Source: Mycolicibacterium phocaicum
GTDB lineage: Bacteria; Actinomycetota; Actinomycetes; Mycobacteriales; Mycobacteriaceae
Direction: 5' to 3'
DNA: 64,000 bases
Assembly (NCBI RefSeq): GCF_010731115.1
Contig: NZ_AP022616.1
Coordinates: 5,642,001 to 5,706,000 of the forward strand
Made by a program: the position numbers and the translations under genes
Notes under the pieces: generated by a model
Told to the model about the DNA's origin: nothing
What the model saw: the letters and a program-made list of their open reading frames with translations, nothing else
The model's database searches: none
Shown here: positions 36,287-44,206 of the stretch, piece by piece
Layout of the letters: every line of letters starts with the position of its first letter
Position numbering within the stretch: position 1 is the first letter of the stretch

Positions 36287-38398
36287 ATGCCAGCCGAGGC
36301 CCCGCCGTCCACGCTCCTCGAGGACCTCGACGACGAACAGCGTGAGGCCGTCCTCGCGCCCCGCGGCCCGGTATGTGTGCTGGCCGGCGCCGGTACGGGC
36401 AAGACCCGCACCATCACCCGACGCATCGCGTATCTCGTCGCCGCCGGCCACGTTGCGCCGAGTCAGGTGCTGGCCGTGACGTTCACCCAGCGTGCCGCGG
36501 GCGAGATGCGCGGCCGGCTCCGCAGCCTGGAAAACGAGATCGAGGGAGCACAAGGCACCGGCGCCGTCCAGGCCATGACGTTCCACGCCGCGGCGCTGCG
36601 GCAACTGCGGTACTTCTGGCCGCGGGTGGTCGGCGACACCGGCTGGGAGCTGCTCGACAGCAAGTTCGCTGTGGTCGCGCAGGCGGCCAATCGGGCGGGC
36701 ATCCAGGCCAGTACCGATGACGTGCGTGACCTGGCCGGTGAGATCGAATGGGCCAAGTCGTCGCTGATCAGTCCCGAGCTGTATCCGGAGCAGGTCGCCA
36801 AGATCGAGCGGGACATCCCGTTCGACGCCGCCAAGGTCGCCGCGGTGTACGCCGGGTACGAGGGTCTCAAGGCCCGTCGCGACGGATCGGCGCTGCTGGA
36901 CTTCGACGATCTGCTGTTGCACACCGCCGCCGCCATCGAGAACGACGCCGCCGTCGCCGGCGAGTTCCGCGACCGTTACCGCTGTTTCGTCGTCGACGAG
37001 TATCAGGACGTCACCCCGCTGCAGCAGCGCGTGCTCAACGCCTGGGTGGGAGAGCGCGACGACCTGACCGTGGTCGGTGACGCCAACCAGACCATCTACT
37101 CGTTCACCGGCGCCACCCCGCAGTACCTCCTGGATTTCTCCAGAAGGTTCCCCGATGCGGCGCTGATCCGGCTGGAGCGCGACTATCGCAGTACGCCACA
37201 GGTGGTGTCGCTGGCCAATCAGGTGATCTCGGCGGCGTCCGGCCGGATGGCGGCCAGCCGGTTGCAGCTCATCGGTCAGCGTGATCCCGGTCCCAAGCCG
37301 GTGTTCCGGGAGCATCCCGACGAGGTCGCCGAGGCCAACGCGGTCGCCGCCGCCATCAAAAAGCTCATCCAATCCGGTACGGCCCCTTCGGAAATCGCGG
37401 TGCTGTACCGCATCAACGCGCAGTCCGAGGTGTATGAGGAAGCGCTCACCGCGGCCGGCGTGGCGTTCCAGGTGCGCGGTGGCGAGGGCTTCTTCAGCCG
37501 CCAGGAGATTCGGCAGGCGTTGTTGGCGCTGCAGCGCGCCGCCGGCCACCAGGGTGACGTCGCCGGTGTCGAGCTGCCGCAGCTGGTCCGGGATCTGCTC
37601 GAACCGCTGGGTCTGACGGCCGAGCCGCCGGCGGGTACCAAAGCCCGGGAACGCTGGGATGCGTTGTTGGCCTTGGTCGAACTGGTCGAGCAGGAAGTCG
37701 CGGTACGTCCCAACCTGGACCTGCAGGGGCTGCTCGTCGAGTTGCGCCAGCGTGCCGATTCGCGGCACCCACCGGTCGTGCAGGGGGTGACGCTCGCGTC
37801 GCTGCACGCGGCCAAGGGTCTCGAGTGGGATGCGGTGTTCCTGGTCGGCCTCGTCGACGGCACGCTGCCCATCTCGCACGCGCTGTCACACGGCGCGGAC
37901 AGCGAACCCGTCGAGGAGGAGCGTCGCCTCTTCTACGTCGGAATCACCAGGGCCAGAGTGCATTTGACCATCTCGTGGGCACTGGCCCGGGCCGCCGGCG
38001 GACGGCAGAGTCGCAAGCCCTCGCGGTTCCTCAACGGGCTGACACCGCAGAGCCGCCGCGAACCCCAACAGCCGCAACGTAAACGGGGTCCGGCGCCGCG
38101 CTGCCGCGTCTGCAACGCGGCGTTGACATCGTCGACCGCGATCTTGTTGCGGCGCTGCGAATCGTGCCCGTCGAACCTCGACGAGGAGCTGCTCGGTCGG
38201 CTCAAGGAGTGGCGCCTGCGTACCGCGCAGGAGATGAAGGTGCCCGCCTACGTGGTGTTCACCGACAACACGTTGATCGCCATTGCCGAGGCGCTGCCGG
38301 CCGACAATGCCGCGCTCGTGGCCATTCCTGGGATCGGTGCGCGCAAGCTGGAGCAATACGGCCCGGATGTGCTGGCTTTGGTGAACGGCTCCCGTTAG
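36287..38398 (+). CDS. uvrD2: ATP-dependent DNA helicase UvrD2 (with HRDC and tetracysteine motif)
   Basis: The 703-residue superfamily I helicase has [51 protein letters not shown] and [11 protein letters not shown]-terminal CRVC...CESC tetracysteine motif and an HRDC domain with [14 protein letters not shown] follow. This matches mycobacterial UvrD2 (Rv3198c), where the Cys motif is needed for unwinding. Start choice is uncertain: ATGs at 36275, 36278 and 36287 are in frame, and only the last has a GGGG stretch before it. Confidence 0.94.
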   Translation: MPAEAPPSTLLEDLDDEQREAVLAPRGPVCVLAGAGTGKTRTITRRIAYLVAAGHVAPSQVLAVTFTQRAAGEMRGRLRSLENEIEGAQGTGAVQAMTFHAAALRQLRYFWPRVVGDTGWELLDSKFAVVAQAANRAGIQASTDDVRDLAGEIEWAKSSLISPELYPEQVAKIERDIPFDAAKVAAVYAGYEGLKARRDGSALLDFDDLLLHTAAAIENDAAVAGEFRDRYRCFVVDEYQDVTPLQQRVLNAWVGERDDLTVVGDANQTIYSFTGATPQYLLDFSRRFPDAALIRLERDYRSTPQVVSLANQVISAASGRMAASRLQLIGQRDPGPKPVFREHPDEVAEANAVAAAIKKLIQSGTAPSEIAVLYRINAQSEVYEEALTAAGVAFQVRGGEGFFSRQEIRQALLALQRAAGHQGDVAGVELPQLVRDLLEPLGLTAEPPAGTKARERWDALLALVELVEQEVAVRPNLDLQGLLVELRQRADSRHPPVVQGVTLASLHAAKGLEWDAVFLVGLVDGTLPISHALSHGADSEPVEEERRLFYVGITRARVHLTISWALARAAGGRQSRKPSRFLNGLTPQSRREPQQPQRKRGPAPRCRVCNAALTSSTAILLRRCESCPSNLDEELLGRLKEWRLRTAQEMKVPAYVVFTDNTLIAIAEALPADNAALVAIPGIGARKLEQYGPDVLALVNGSR

Positions 38399-38448
38399 CG
38401 CACCTAAATTGCGCCAAACATGACGCAAATTGCGCCAAAACCGCTGGT

Positions 38449-38489
38449 CAAAAAATCGCTTGCCTGATTTTGGTGGTAACGTCTAGCCT
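38449..38489 (+). promoter_or_regulatory. whiB7 promoter with WhiB7-type A-tract
   Basis: AAAAAAT ends 3 bp before TTGCCT (38460-38465, the -35), and TAGCCT (38484-38489) is a -10 at 18 bp spacing. An AT-rich block 3 bp upstream of the -35 is the published mark of WhiB7-activated promoters, recognised by its AT-hook. This fits autoregulation. Confidence 0.65.
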
Positions 38490-38560
38490 CGAAGCCGCAA
38501 CGAAATCCCGCGAATTCGCACTCTGTGAATCCGCTGTCGACCGCTGAGGAGGTGGCCCCG

Positions 38561-38821
38561 ATGATCAGTTTTGATGCGTCCCGAGGCGCTGTCCTCGCTG
38601 TGTCTGGATCCCGTGCGCCGTTGACCGCTGCCGCCTATGAGGCGGTATCGCGCGTCGGCGCCGGTTGGCATCACATCGTTGACGTCCCCGTCGTTCCCGC
38701 TGCCGCTGCAGCCGCCGCTATGCCGGCGGCACGTCTCGCGACGGCCGGACATGTCGCCGACATCCCGCAGCTCAAGCGCAACGCCAAGACCTTCGCGTCC
38801 GTGAAGCGGGGCACTACTTAG
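38561..38821 (+). CDS. whiB7 leader ORF (86 residues), possible attenuation sensor
   Basis: The ORF starts at an ATG with GAGGAGG 9 nt upstream and encodes an 86-residue Ala/Val-rich peptide without known domains. It lies between the predicted whiB7 promoter and the intrinsic terminator at 38844-38885, and its stop is only 23 nt before that terminator. Mycobacterial whiB7 leaders are known to hold an upstream ORF and an early terminator, so translation through this ORF probably sets read-through into whiB7. It may act by being translated, with no function for the peptide itself. Confidence 0.65.
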   Translation: MISFDASRGAVLAVSGSRAPLTAAAYEAVSRVGAGWHHIVDVPVVPAAAAAAAMPAARLATAGHVADIPQLKRNAKTFASVKRGTT

Positions 38822-38843
38822 GTAGCGCCCACATCAGCCACCT

Positions 38844-38885
38844 GGCCACGGACCCGAAACCACCGGATCCGTGGCCAATGTTTTT
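38844..38885 (+). terminator. Attenuator terminator in the whiB7 leader
   Basis: A 9-bp perfect stem (38844-38852 with 38868-38876) is followed after four bases by five T. It lies about 85 nt upstream of the whiB7 ATG and just after the leader ORF, so it would cut the message before whiB7. Confidence 0.8.
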
Positions 38886-38970
38886 GGGGCACAACCTCAA
38901 AACCACCACCTGGTCACCGATCCATCAGACAGATGAGACGCAAGATGACCAGGAAGAAGGTGATGAGGAC

Positions 38971-39234
38971 ATGACTAGCCAGACTTGCCGACAAAGGCTG
39001 GCGGTGCCATGTCATATCGGCGACCCCGATATGTGGTTCGCTGACAACCCCACTCAGCTGGAACAGGCCAAGGCGCTGTGCGCCGACTGCCCGATCCGGC
39101 GCCAGTGCCTCAGCGAGGCGCTGGAACGTGAAGAGCCGTGGGGTGTTTGGGGTGGGGAGATCCTCGAGCGCGGCGCCGTCATCGCACGCAAGCGTCCGCG
39201 CGGTCGTCCGCGTAAGGACGTCGTCGCGGCCTGA
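38971..39234 (+). CDS. whiB7: Antibiotic-response regulator WhiB7
   Basis: The 87-residue Wbl protein has cluster ligands C14, C37, C40 and C46, the turn GVWGGE (58-63) and the AT-hook RGRP (77-80). These identify WhiB7, the SigA-binding activator of intrinsic antibiotic resistance. The ATG at 38971 follows a GAGG stretch. Synteny (uvrD2 upstream, ABC1-type kinase facing it) equals M. tuberculosis Rv3197A. Expression is predicted to be autoactivated and attenuated by the leader ORF and terminator upstream. Confidence 0.96.
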   Translation: MTSQTCRQRLAVPCHIGDPDMWFADNPTQLEQAKALCADCPIRRQCLSEALEREEPWGVWGGEILERGAVIARKRPRGRPRKDVVAA

Positions 39235-39265
39235 CCCCGCGGCCAAACCTCGGGGGGCACCAACC

Positions 39266-39350
39266 GCGAGCGGCCGTGTTTGTACACCGACACACCGTGT
39301 TCGGTGTGCATTACGCGGCCGCTCGCAGGCGCCGAGCGGCCGCGTAATGC
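39266..39350. repeat. Dispersed intergenic repeat, copy B, with 17-bp perfect inverted repeat
   Basis: GCGAGCGGCCGTGTTTGT at 39266-39283 repeats the motif at 20766-20783. Next to it, 39308-39324 and 39334-39350 form a perfect 17-bp inverted repeat with a 9-nt loop. It sits between convergent whiB7 and the ABC1-type kinase gene and may end both messages, although it lacks a T run. Confidence 0.65.
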
Positions 39351-39359
39351 TCGCTGGCG

Positions 39360-40685
39360 CTACGGTGTGAAGCCCGGAACCAGTTCTGTGGCAATGGCTT
39401 TCACGGGGACGTGGGCGTCCAGCTGACAGCAGATCGCGACGGTCGACGCGATCACGCGCAGCGGGATGACCAGGTTCGGCGGCATGTCGAGCTGACGGGC
39501 CATCTTGATCTGGTTCACGCCGTTGTCCAGCTGGCCGGCAGCCATTTTCATGATCCAGCGTCGCGTGTAGTGGAAGACCTCGGTCTGGACCGGCTCGACG
39601 TACTGCCGCAGCATGTTGTCGACCTCGAAGATCGGGACCTCTTCGCTCGGCTGGATGAACCCGGCATCCTCCATCACCGGCAGCAGTTTTTCGTAGTTCT
39701 TGTCCCGCGCCAGGCTGATCATCTCGCCGATCGCCGTCGGCAGCCCACCGGGCAACGGCGCCACCGCACCGAAGTCGATGACGCCCATGCGGCCGTCGGG
39801 CAGCAGCATGAAGTTCCCGGGGTGGGTGTCCCCGTGCATGATCTCCAGGCGCGCCGGCGCGTCGAATGTCAGCTCCGACAGCCGGGTCCCCATCAGGTCG
39901 CGCTGCTCGACGGTGCCCTCGCGGATGATGACCGACATCGGGATGCCGTCCATCCACTCGGCGATGACGACCTTCGGGGCGCTCGCCACGATCGCCGGCA
40001 CCTTGAAGTGCGGGTGCCCGGCGTAGGCCTTGGCGAAGGCACGCTGGTTGTCGGCTTCCAGCCGGTAGTCCAGTTCCATCTCGGTGCGGTCGATCAGTTC
40101 GTCGACGACACCCTGGACATCGGCGCCGGGCGCCAGCTGCTTGAAGACGCCGACCAGACGCTGGATGGTCTTCAGGTCGGCCCGCAGCGCTTCGTCGGCA
40201 CCCGGGTACTGGATCTTGACCGCGACTTCACGGCCGTCGGACCAGACGGCCTTGTGGACCTGCCCGATGCTGGCTGACGCCACCGGGGTGTCGTCGAAGG
40301 ACTGGAAGCGGTCGCGCCACTTGGTACCCAGCTGCGCATCGAGCACGCGGTGCACCTTGGCCGCAGGCAGGGGCGGGGCTTCGCGCTGCAACTTGGTCAG
40401 CGCCTCGCGGTACGGCTTGCCGTACTGCTCGGGAATGGCGGCCTCCATCACCGACAGGGCCTGCCCGACCTTCATCGCGCCGCCCTTGAGCTCGCCCAGT
40501 ACGGTGAACAGCTGGTTGGCCGCCTTGTCCATCAGTTCGGCGGTCACCTCGTCCTTGGACTTGCCCGCCAGGCGCTTGCCGAAGCCGAGCGCCGCCCGTC
40601 CCGCCATGCCGCCGGCCAGACCGGCGAGCTTCGCGTTGCGTGCCACACTGCCCCGTTTGATATCAGCCACGTTCACATCATCCAT
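39360..40685 (-). CDS. ABC1/UbiB-family atypical kinase (Rv3197-like)
   Basis: The 441-residue protein has the UbiB signatures: a KxGQ motif (GAMKVGQALS), VAVKIQYPG with the kinase Lys, EWMDGIPMS, HGDTHPGNF and VIDFGAV. UbiB/ADCK proteins bind ATP and support quinone or lipid metabolism. The M. tuberculosis counterpart Rv3197 belongs to the whiB7 neighbourhood and has been linked to macrolide tolerance. The ATG at 40685 (MDDVNVADIKRG) is preferred. It converges on whiB7. Confidence 0.92.
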   Translation of the reverse strand: MDDVNVADIKRGSVARNAKLAGLAGGMAGRAALGFGKRLAGKSKDEVTAELMDKAANQLFTVLGELKGGAMKVGQALSVMEAAIPEQYGKPYREALTKLQREAPPLPAAKVHRVLDAQLGTKWRDRFQSFDDTPVASASIGQVHKAVWSDGREVAVKIQYPGADEALRADLKTIQRLVGVFKQLAPGADVQGVVDELIDRTEMELDYRLEADNQRAFAKAYAGHPHFKVPAIVASAPKVVIAEWMDGIPMSVIIREGTVEQRDLMGTRLSELTFDAPARLEIMHGDTHPGNFMLLPDGRMGVIDFGAVAPLPGGLPTAIGEMISLARDKNYEKLLPVMEDAGFIQPSEEVPIFEVDNMLRQYVEPVQTEVFHYTRRWIMKMAAGQLDNGVNQIKMARQLDMPPNLVIPLRVIASTVAICCQLDAHVPVKAIATELVPGFTP

Positions 40686-40727
40686 GACGTTGCTGAGTGC
40701 ACGGCAGCGACATGGCAACGTGCGTTG

Positions 40728-41585
40728 TCACGAAAGCCGATCGCACCAGTCGCACAGCGGATGACGGGACCATCGGCGCACCACGGTGGTTCGGGTGCCG
40801 ATGTCGAATTCGAGGGTGGCGTCGAGCGTCGGCGGTGGTTCCGCGCGGCCCCCGCCGCCGCGGATCGCGTCGATCACCTGGTCCACCTGGTTGAGCGCCA
40901 CCGCCGCGGTGGCGAGCACCGTCGCGCGGTCGCCGCTGCCGACGGTGCCCTCCAATTGGGCGGCCAGCACCGGCCACGACGCGTCGCGGTCACTGCGGTG
41001 GAGGTCGGCGCAATTGAGGCAACTCGTCGCGCCGGGCAGGACGAGGGGGCCGATCAACCCGGTGCCGTCCCGGATCCGCACCGGCAGGTGCGGCACGCCG
41101 GCCCGGTGCAGGTCGCGCACCAGGCGGCGGTCGGCGACCAGGAAGTCGGACAGCACCACCAGATCGGCGGCGTCGCGGGTGACGGCCACGTGGCCGAATC
41201 GGCTGGTGCGCACCCGGGTTCCGGAACAGCTCAAGGCGCCCGCCAACAGGTCCGACAGGGGACCGCTGCCGTGGATGCGTACCGAAACCGGTCGCCGGCC
41301 GGCATCCGGCACCGTCTGCAACAGCCCTGCCGAGCTCAGGGCGCCGACCAGCCCGGCCCAGCCGTCGACGTCTGTCAGTCCGGCCGCCAGCGCGAGCGAC
41401 CGGCTGCTCTCGGGATCGACGCCGCTCTGCATGCCGCGCAGCAGCTCCGCCAGGGCACCGACCGACAATCCGTCCGGTGGCCGGATGCCGATGGCGCGGC
41501 GCGGGTCCCAGCCGACCTGCACGGTTCCGTCGGGCCGTTGCAGCACCGGCAGGGCCGGGTTCAGGGTCTGACGGTCCGCGATCAT
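40728..41585 (-). CDS. Orphan ThiF/TOMM leader-binding-like protein (Rv3196-like)
   Basis: This 285-residue protein resembles the 'ocin_ThiF_like' or TOMM precursor-leader-binding proteins of azole/azoline RiPP pathways. It has a winged-helix-like N-terminus and a Rossmann-like centre (VRIHGSGPLSDLLAGAL). Two CxxC pairs (CLNC and, at the end, CDWC) suit a structural zinc. No YcaO, dehydrogenase or precursor peptide is nearby. M. tuberculosis Rv3196 is the counterpart. The assignment rests on motif layout. Confidence 0.7.
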   Translation of the reverse strand: MIADRQTLNPALPVLQRPDGTVQVGWDPRRAIGIRPPDGLSVGALAELLRGMQSGVDPESSRSLALAAGLTDVDGWAGLVGALSSAGLLQTVPDAGRRPVSVRIHGSGPLSDLLAGALSCSGTRVRTSRFGHVAVTRDAADLVVLSDFLVADRRLVRDLHRAGVPHLPVRIRDGTGLIGPLVLPGATSCLNCADLHRSDRDASWPVLAAQLEGTVGSGDRATVLATAAVALNQVDQVIDAIRGGGGRAEPPPTLDATLEFDIGTRTTVVRRWSRHPLCDWCDRLS

Positions 41586-41641
41586 GGCCCAACTGTGCCA
41601 ACGGCACGCCGATTCGGCGAATCAGTTATCCACAGGCAGGT

Positions 41642-43024
41642 TCAGCCCTCGGCTTGGTCGTCTCCGGAGTCCCGCTTCAGGTCCTTCTCCAGATCGGCGA
41701 GCGCCTGGTCGAGGTCGGTGGTGTCGCCGCCGAGCGCCCGGTCGATGAAGGCCGCCGGCTCGTCCAGATCGGCTGCGCCGGGCAGCAGGTCGGGGTGCTG
41801 CCAGACGGCGTCGCGCTTGTCGGCGCCGACGGCGTCGGTCAGCTTCTCCCACAGCGTCGCGGCCTCGCGCATCTTGCGCGGCCGCAGTTCCAGGCCGACG
41901 AGGGTCGCGAAGGTCTGCTCGGCCGGCCCGCCGGTGGCGCGACGACGGCGCAGCGTCTCGCTCAGTGCCGACGTGCCGGGCAGCCGGTCGCCGAGTGCGG
42001 CGGTGACGACGGTCTGCACCCAGCCCTCGATGAGCGCCAGCAGCGTCTCCAGCCGTTCGAGCGCCGCGGCCTGCTCGGGGGTGGCCTTGGGCTCGAACAT
42101 GCCCTGGCTCAGCAGCTTCTCCATGGCGCCGGGATCGCCCATGAGCGAGGCTGGGTCCAGGCCGGAGGCCATCTCCTCGAAACCGCTCATGTCGATCTTC
42201 ATGCCCTTGGCGAAGGCTTCGACGGCGTTGAGCAGCTGGCTGGCCAGCCACGGCACGTGGCTGAACAGCCGGTGGTGGGCGGCCTCACGTGCGGCGAGGA
42301 ACGTCAGCACCTCGCTGCGCGGCTGTTCGAGGCCCTCGCCGAACGCCTCGACGGCCTCCGGCATCAGCGCGGCGACGCCCGACGGTCCCAGCGGCAGGCC
42401 GATGTCGGTGGAGGTCAGCACCTCTTTGGACAGCGTCCCGAGGGCCTGACCCAGTTGCGAGCCGAACGCCATGCCGCCCATCTGCGACATCATCGCCATC
42501 AGTGGGCCGGCCATGGCCTTGGCCTCCTCGGGCAGCGCCGATACCCACACGGTCGACAACTGCTCGGCGACCGGGTCGCACAGTCGCTTCCAGGTGTTCA
42601 GCGTGTTGTCGAGCCAGTCGCTGGGCGTCCACGCGACAGCGCGGGTGGTGCCGGCCGGCAGGGGAGTGACGCCATCGAGCCAGGTCTCGGCGAGTCGCAC
42701 GGCGTCGGAGATGGCTGTCGCGGTCTGCTCGGGGACCGGCTTGACGAAGCCGATCGAGTTGGACGCCAGCTTGCGGGCCAGGTCGTAGTTGACCGGGCCG
42801 GCCTGCGGGTTGTTCATCGACGCGCCCGCGCCGCTGAACATCGCGCCGAGCTGCGTGAAAATCTGGCCCAGGTCGGGCATGCCGGCGCCGCCGGGGCCGC
42901 CGAACGCGTTGCCGAACCCGAACGGGTCCGACGAGCCACCGGAAGAGCCTGGTCCAGGCTCTTTCTTGGATTTGTCGCGGTCGGGGTCTTCGCCGCTGGA
43001 GAAGCCGAAAGGCAGGTCAGCCAT
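41642..43024 (-). CDS. DUF2342 zincin-like protein (Rv3195-like)
   Basis: The 460-residue protein has a Gly/Pro-rich flexible N-terminus (residues 1-70) with PFGFGNAFGGPGG. The DUF2342 domain follows, annotated in databases as a putative zinc metalloprotease or F420-associated hydrolase. A His cluster (REAAHHRLFSHVPW) and later ALIEGWVQ carry plausible metal ligands, but no standard HExxH is seen. The C-terminus is acidic. It corresponds to Rv3195. It diverges from the PDZ protease gene with 89 bp between starts. Confidence 0.85.
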   Translation of the reverse strand: MADLPFGFSSGEDPDRDKSKKEPGPGSSGGSSDPFGFGNAFGGPGGAGMPDLGQIFTQLGAMFSGAGASMNNPQAGPVNYDLARKLASNSIGFVKPVPEQTATAISDAVRLAETWLDGVTPLPAGTTRAVAWTPSDWLDNTLNTWKRLCDPVAEQLSTVWVSALPEEAKAMAGPLMAMMSQMGGMAFGSQLGQALGTLSKEVLTSTDIGLPLGPSGVAALMPEAVEAFGEGLEQPRSEVLTFLAAREAAHHRLFSHVPWLASQLLNAVEAFAKGMKIDMSGFEEMASGLDPASLMGDPGAMEKLLSQGMFEPKATPEQAAALERLETLLALIEGWVQTVVTAALGDRLPGTSALSETLRRRRATGGPAEQTFATLVGLELRPRKMREAATLWEKLTDAVGADKRDAVWQHPDLLPGAADLDEPAAFIDRALGGDTTDLDQALADLEKDLKRDSGDDQAEG

Positions 43025-43100
43025 ACCGTCAACGGTACTGCCAGCCCGGGCCGCGGGTGGCTTCGCGGGTCATGCTGTCAGCGAACCGAGGCGCGAGCTT

Positions 43101-43106
43101 TACTGT
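43101..43106 (+). promoter_or_regulatory. -10 element (TACTGT) of a probable leaderless PDZ protease transcript
   Basis: TACTGT lies 7 nt before the GTG at 43114, the same arrangement as moeZ. Confidence 0.5.
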
Positions 43107-43113
43107 TGGCGGC

Positions 43114-44139
43114 GTGAACAGGCGGATTTCTACGCTCGTGGTCGCTCTGGTGCCGATCATCGTGTTCGTCGTGCTGGTGTCGGTGGTGACCGTGCCGTTC
43201 GTCTCGTTGGGTCCCGGCCCGACGTTCGACACGCTCGGTGAGGTCGACGGCAAGAAGGTCGTCGACATCAAGGGTGACGTCAAGGTGCATCCGACGTCGG
43301 GGCACCTCAACATGACGACGGTGTCGCAGAGCGACGGGCTGACGCTGGGCCAGGCGCTGGCGCTGTGGATGTCGGGCCGCGAGCAGCTGGTGCCGCGCGA
43401 CCTGGTCTATCCACCGGACAAGTCCAAGGAGCAGGTCGACAAGGCCAACAACGCCGACTTCAAGAACTCCGAGGAAGACGCCGAGTACGCGGCGCTGAGC
43501 TACCTGAAGTACCCGAAGGCGGTGACGGTCCAGGCCGTCGCCGATCCCGGGCCGTCGGCCGGTCAGTTGCGCCCGGGCGACGCCATCGACATGGTCAACG
43601 GCATCCCGGTGGCCAACGTCGAGGAGTTCACCTCGCTGCTGAAGAAGACCAAGCCAGGGGACCACGTCGTGCTCGACTACCGGCGCAAGAACGCCGGGAT
43701 CGGCGTCACGACCATCACTTTGGGTTCCAACAAGGACCGGGACTACGGCTACCTCGGCACGACGGTGCTCAACGCGCCGTGGGCGCCGTTCGCCATCGAC
43801 TTCAACCTGGCCAACATCGGTGGCCCGTCGGCCGGCCTGATGTTCAGCCTGGCCGTGGTGGACAAGCTGACCGACGGAAACCTCAACGGCGGCAAGTTCG
43901 TTGCCGGTACCGGCACCATCGGCGACGACGGCAAGGTGGGCCCGATCGGCGGCATCACGCACAAGATGCTGGCCGCGCGCGAGGCCGGCGCGACGGTGTT
44001 CATGGTGCCCGCCGAGAACTGCGCCGAAGCGGTGTCGGCCCACCTCGACGGGCTCAGCTTGATCAAGGTCGAGAACCTCACCGGCGCGGTCGACGCGCTG
44101 CACGCCGTGTCCGCTGGTGGCGAACCTCCCCGCTGCTGA
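43114..44139 (+). CDS. Membrane-anchored PDZ / Lon-type (S16) protease (Rv3194c-like)
   Basis: The 341-residue protein has one N-terminal membrane helix (about 7-29), a PDZ domain (about 125-200) and a Lon-like protease domain. The catalytic dyad is S239 (GGPSAGLMF) and K284 (GGITHKMLAA), outside the cell membrane. The family includes Bacillus YlbL-type proteases, which cut membrane cell-division inhibitors. The GTG at 43114 gives VNRRISTLV. M. tuberculosis Rv3194c is the counterpart. The UPF0182 gene follows after 67 bp. Confidence 0.93.
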   Translation: MNRRISTLVVALVPIIVFVVLVSVVTVPFVSLGPGPTFDTLGEVDGKKVVDIKGDVKVHPTSGHLNMTTVSQSDGLTLGQALALWMSGREQLVPRDLVYPPDKSKEQVDKANNADFKNSEEDAEYAALSYLKYPKAVTVQAVADPGPSAGQLRPGDAIDMVNGIPVANVEEFTSLLKKTKPGDHVVLDYRRKNAGIGVTTITLGSNKDRDYGYLGTTVLNAPWAPFAIDFNLANIGGPSAGLMFSLAVVDKLTDGNLNGGKFVAGTGTIGDDGKVGPIGGITHKMLAAREAGATVFMVPAENCAEAVSAHLDGLSLIKVENLTGAVDALHAVSAGGEPPRC

Positions 44140-44206
44140 GCGTGCGATCACCGCTGGTTGCGTAGAGTTCATATCGCAAGCTGGTTCAACAGACTGGAGC
44201 TGACGA

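Noticed and set aside
38971-39957. Minus-strand frame over whiB7 running toward the kinase gene
   Set aside because: It is antisense to whiB7, has no ribosome site and has no domain.
41642-43024. HExxH zinc-protease motif in the DUF2342 protein
   Set aside because: The closest segment is REAAHHRLF, which does not fit HExxH. The protease label comes from family annotation only.
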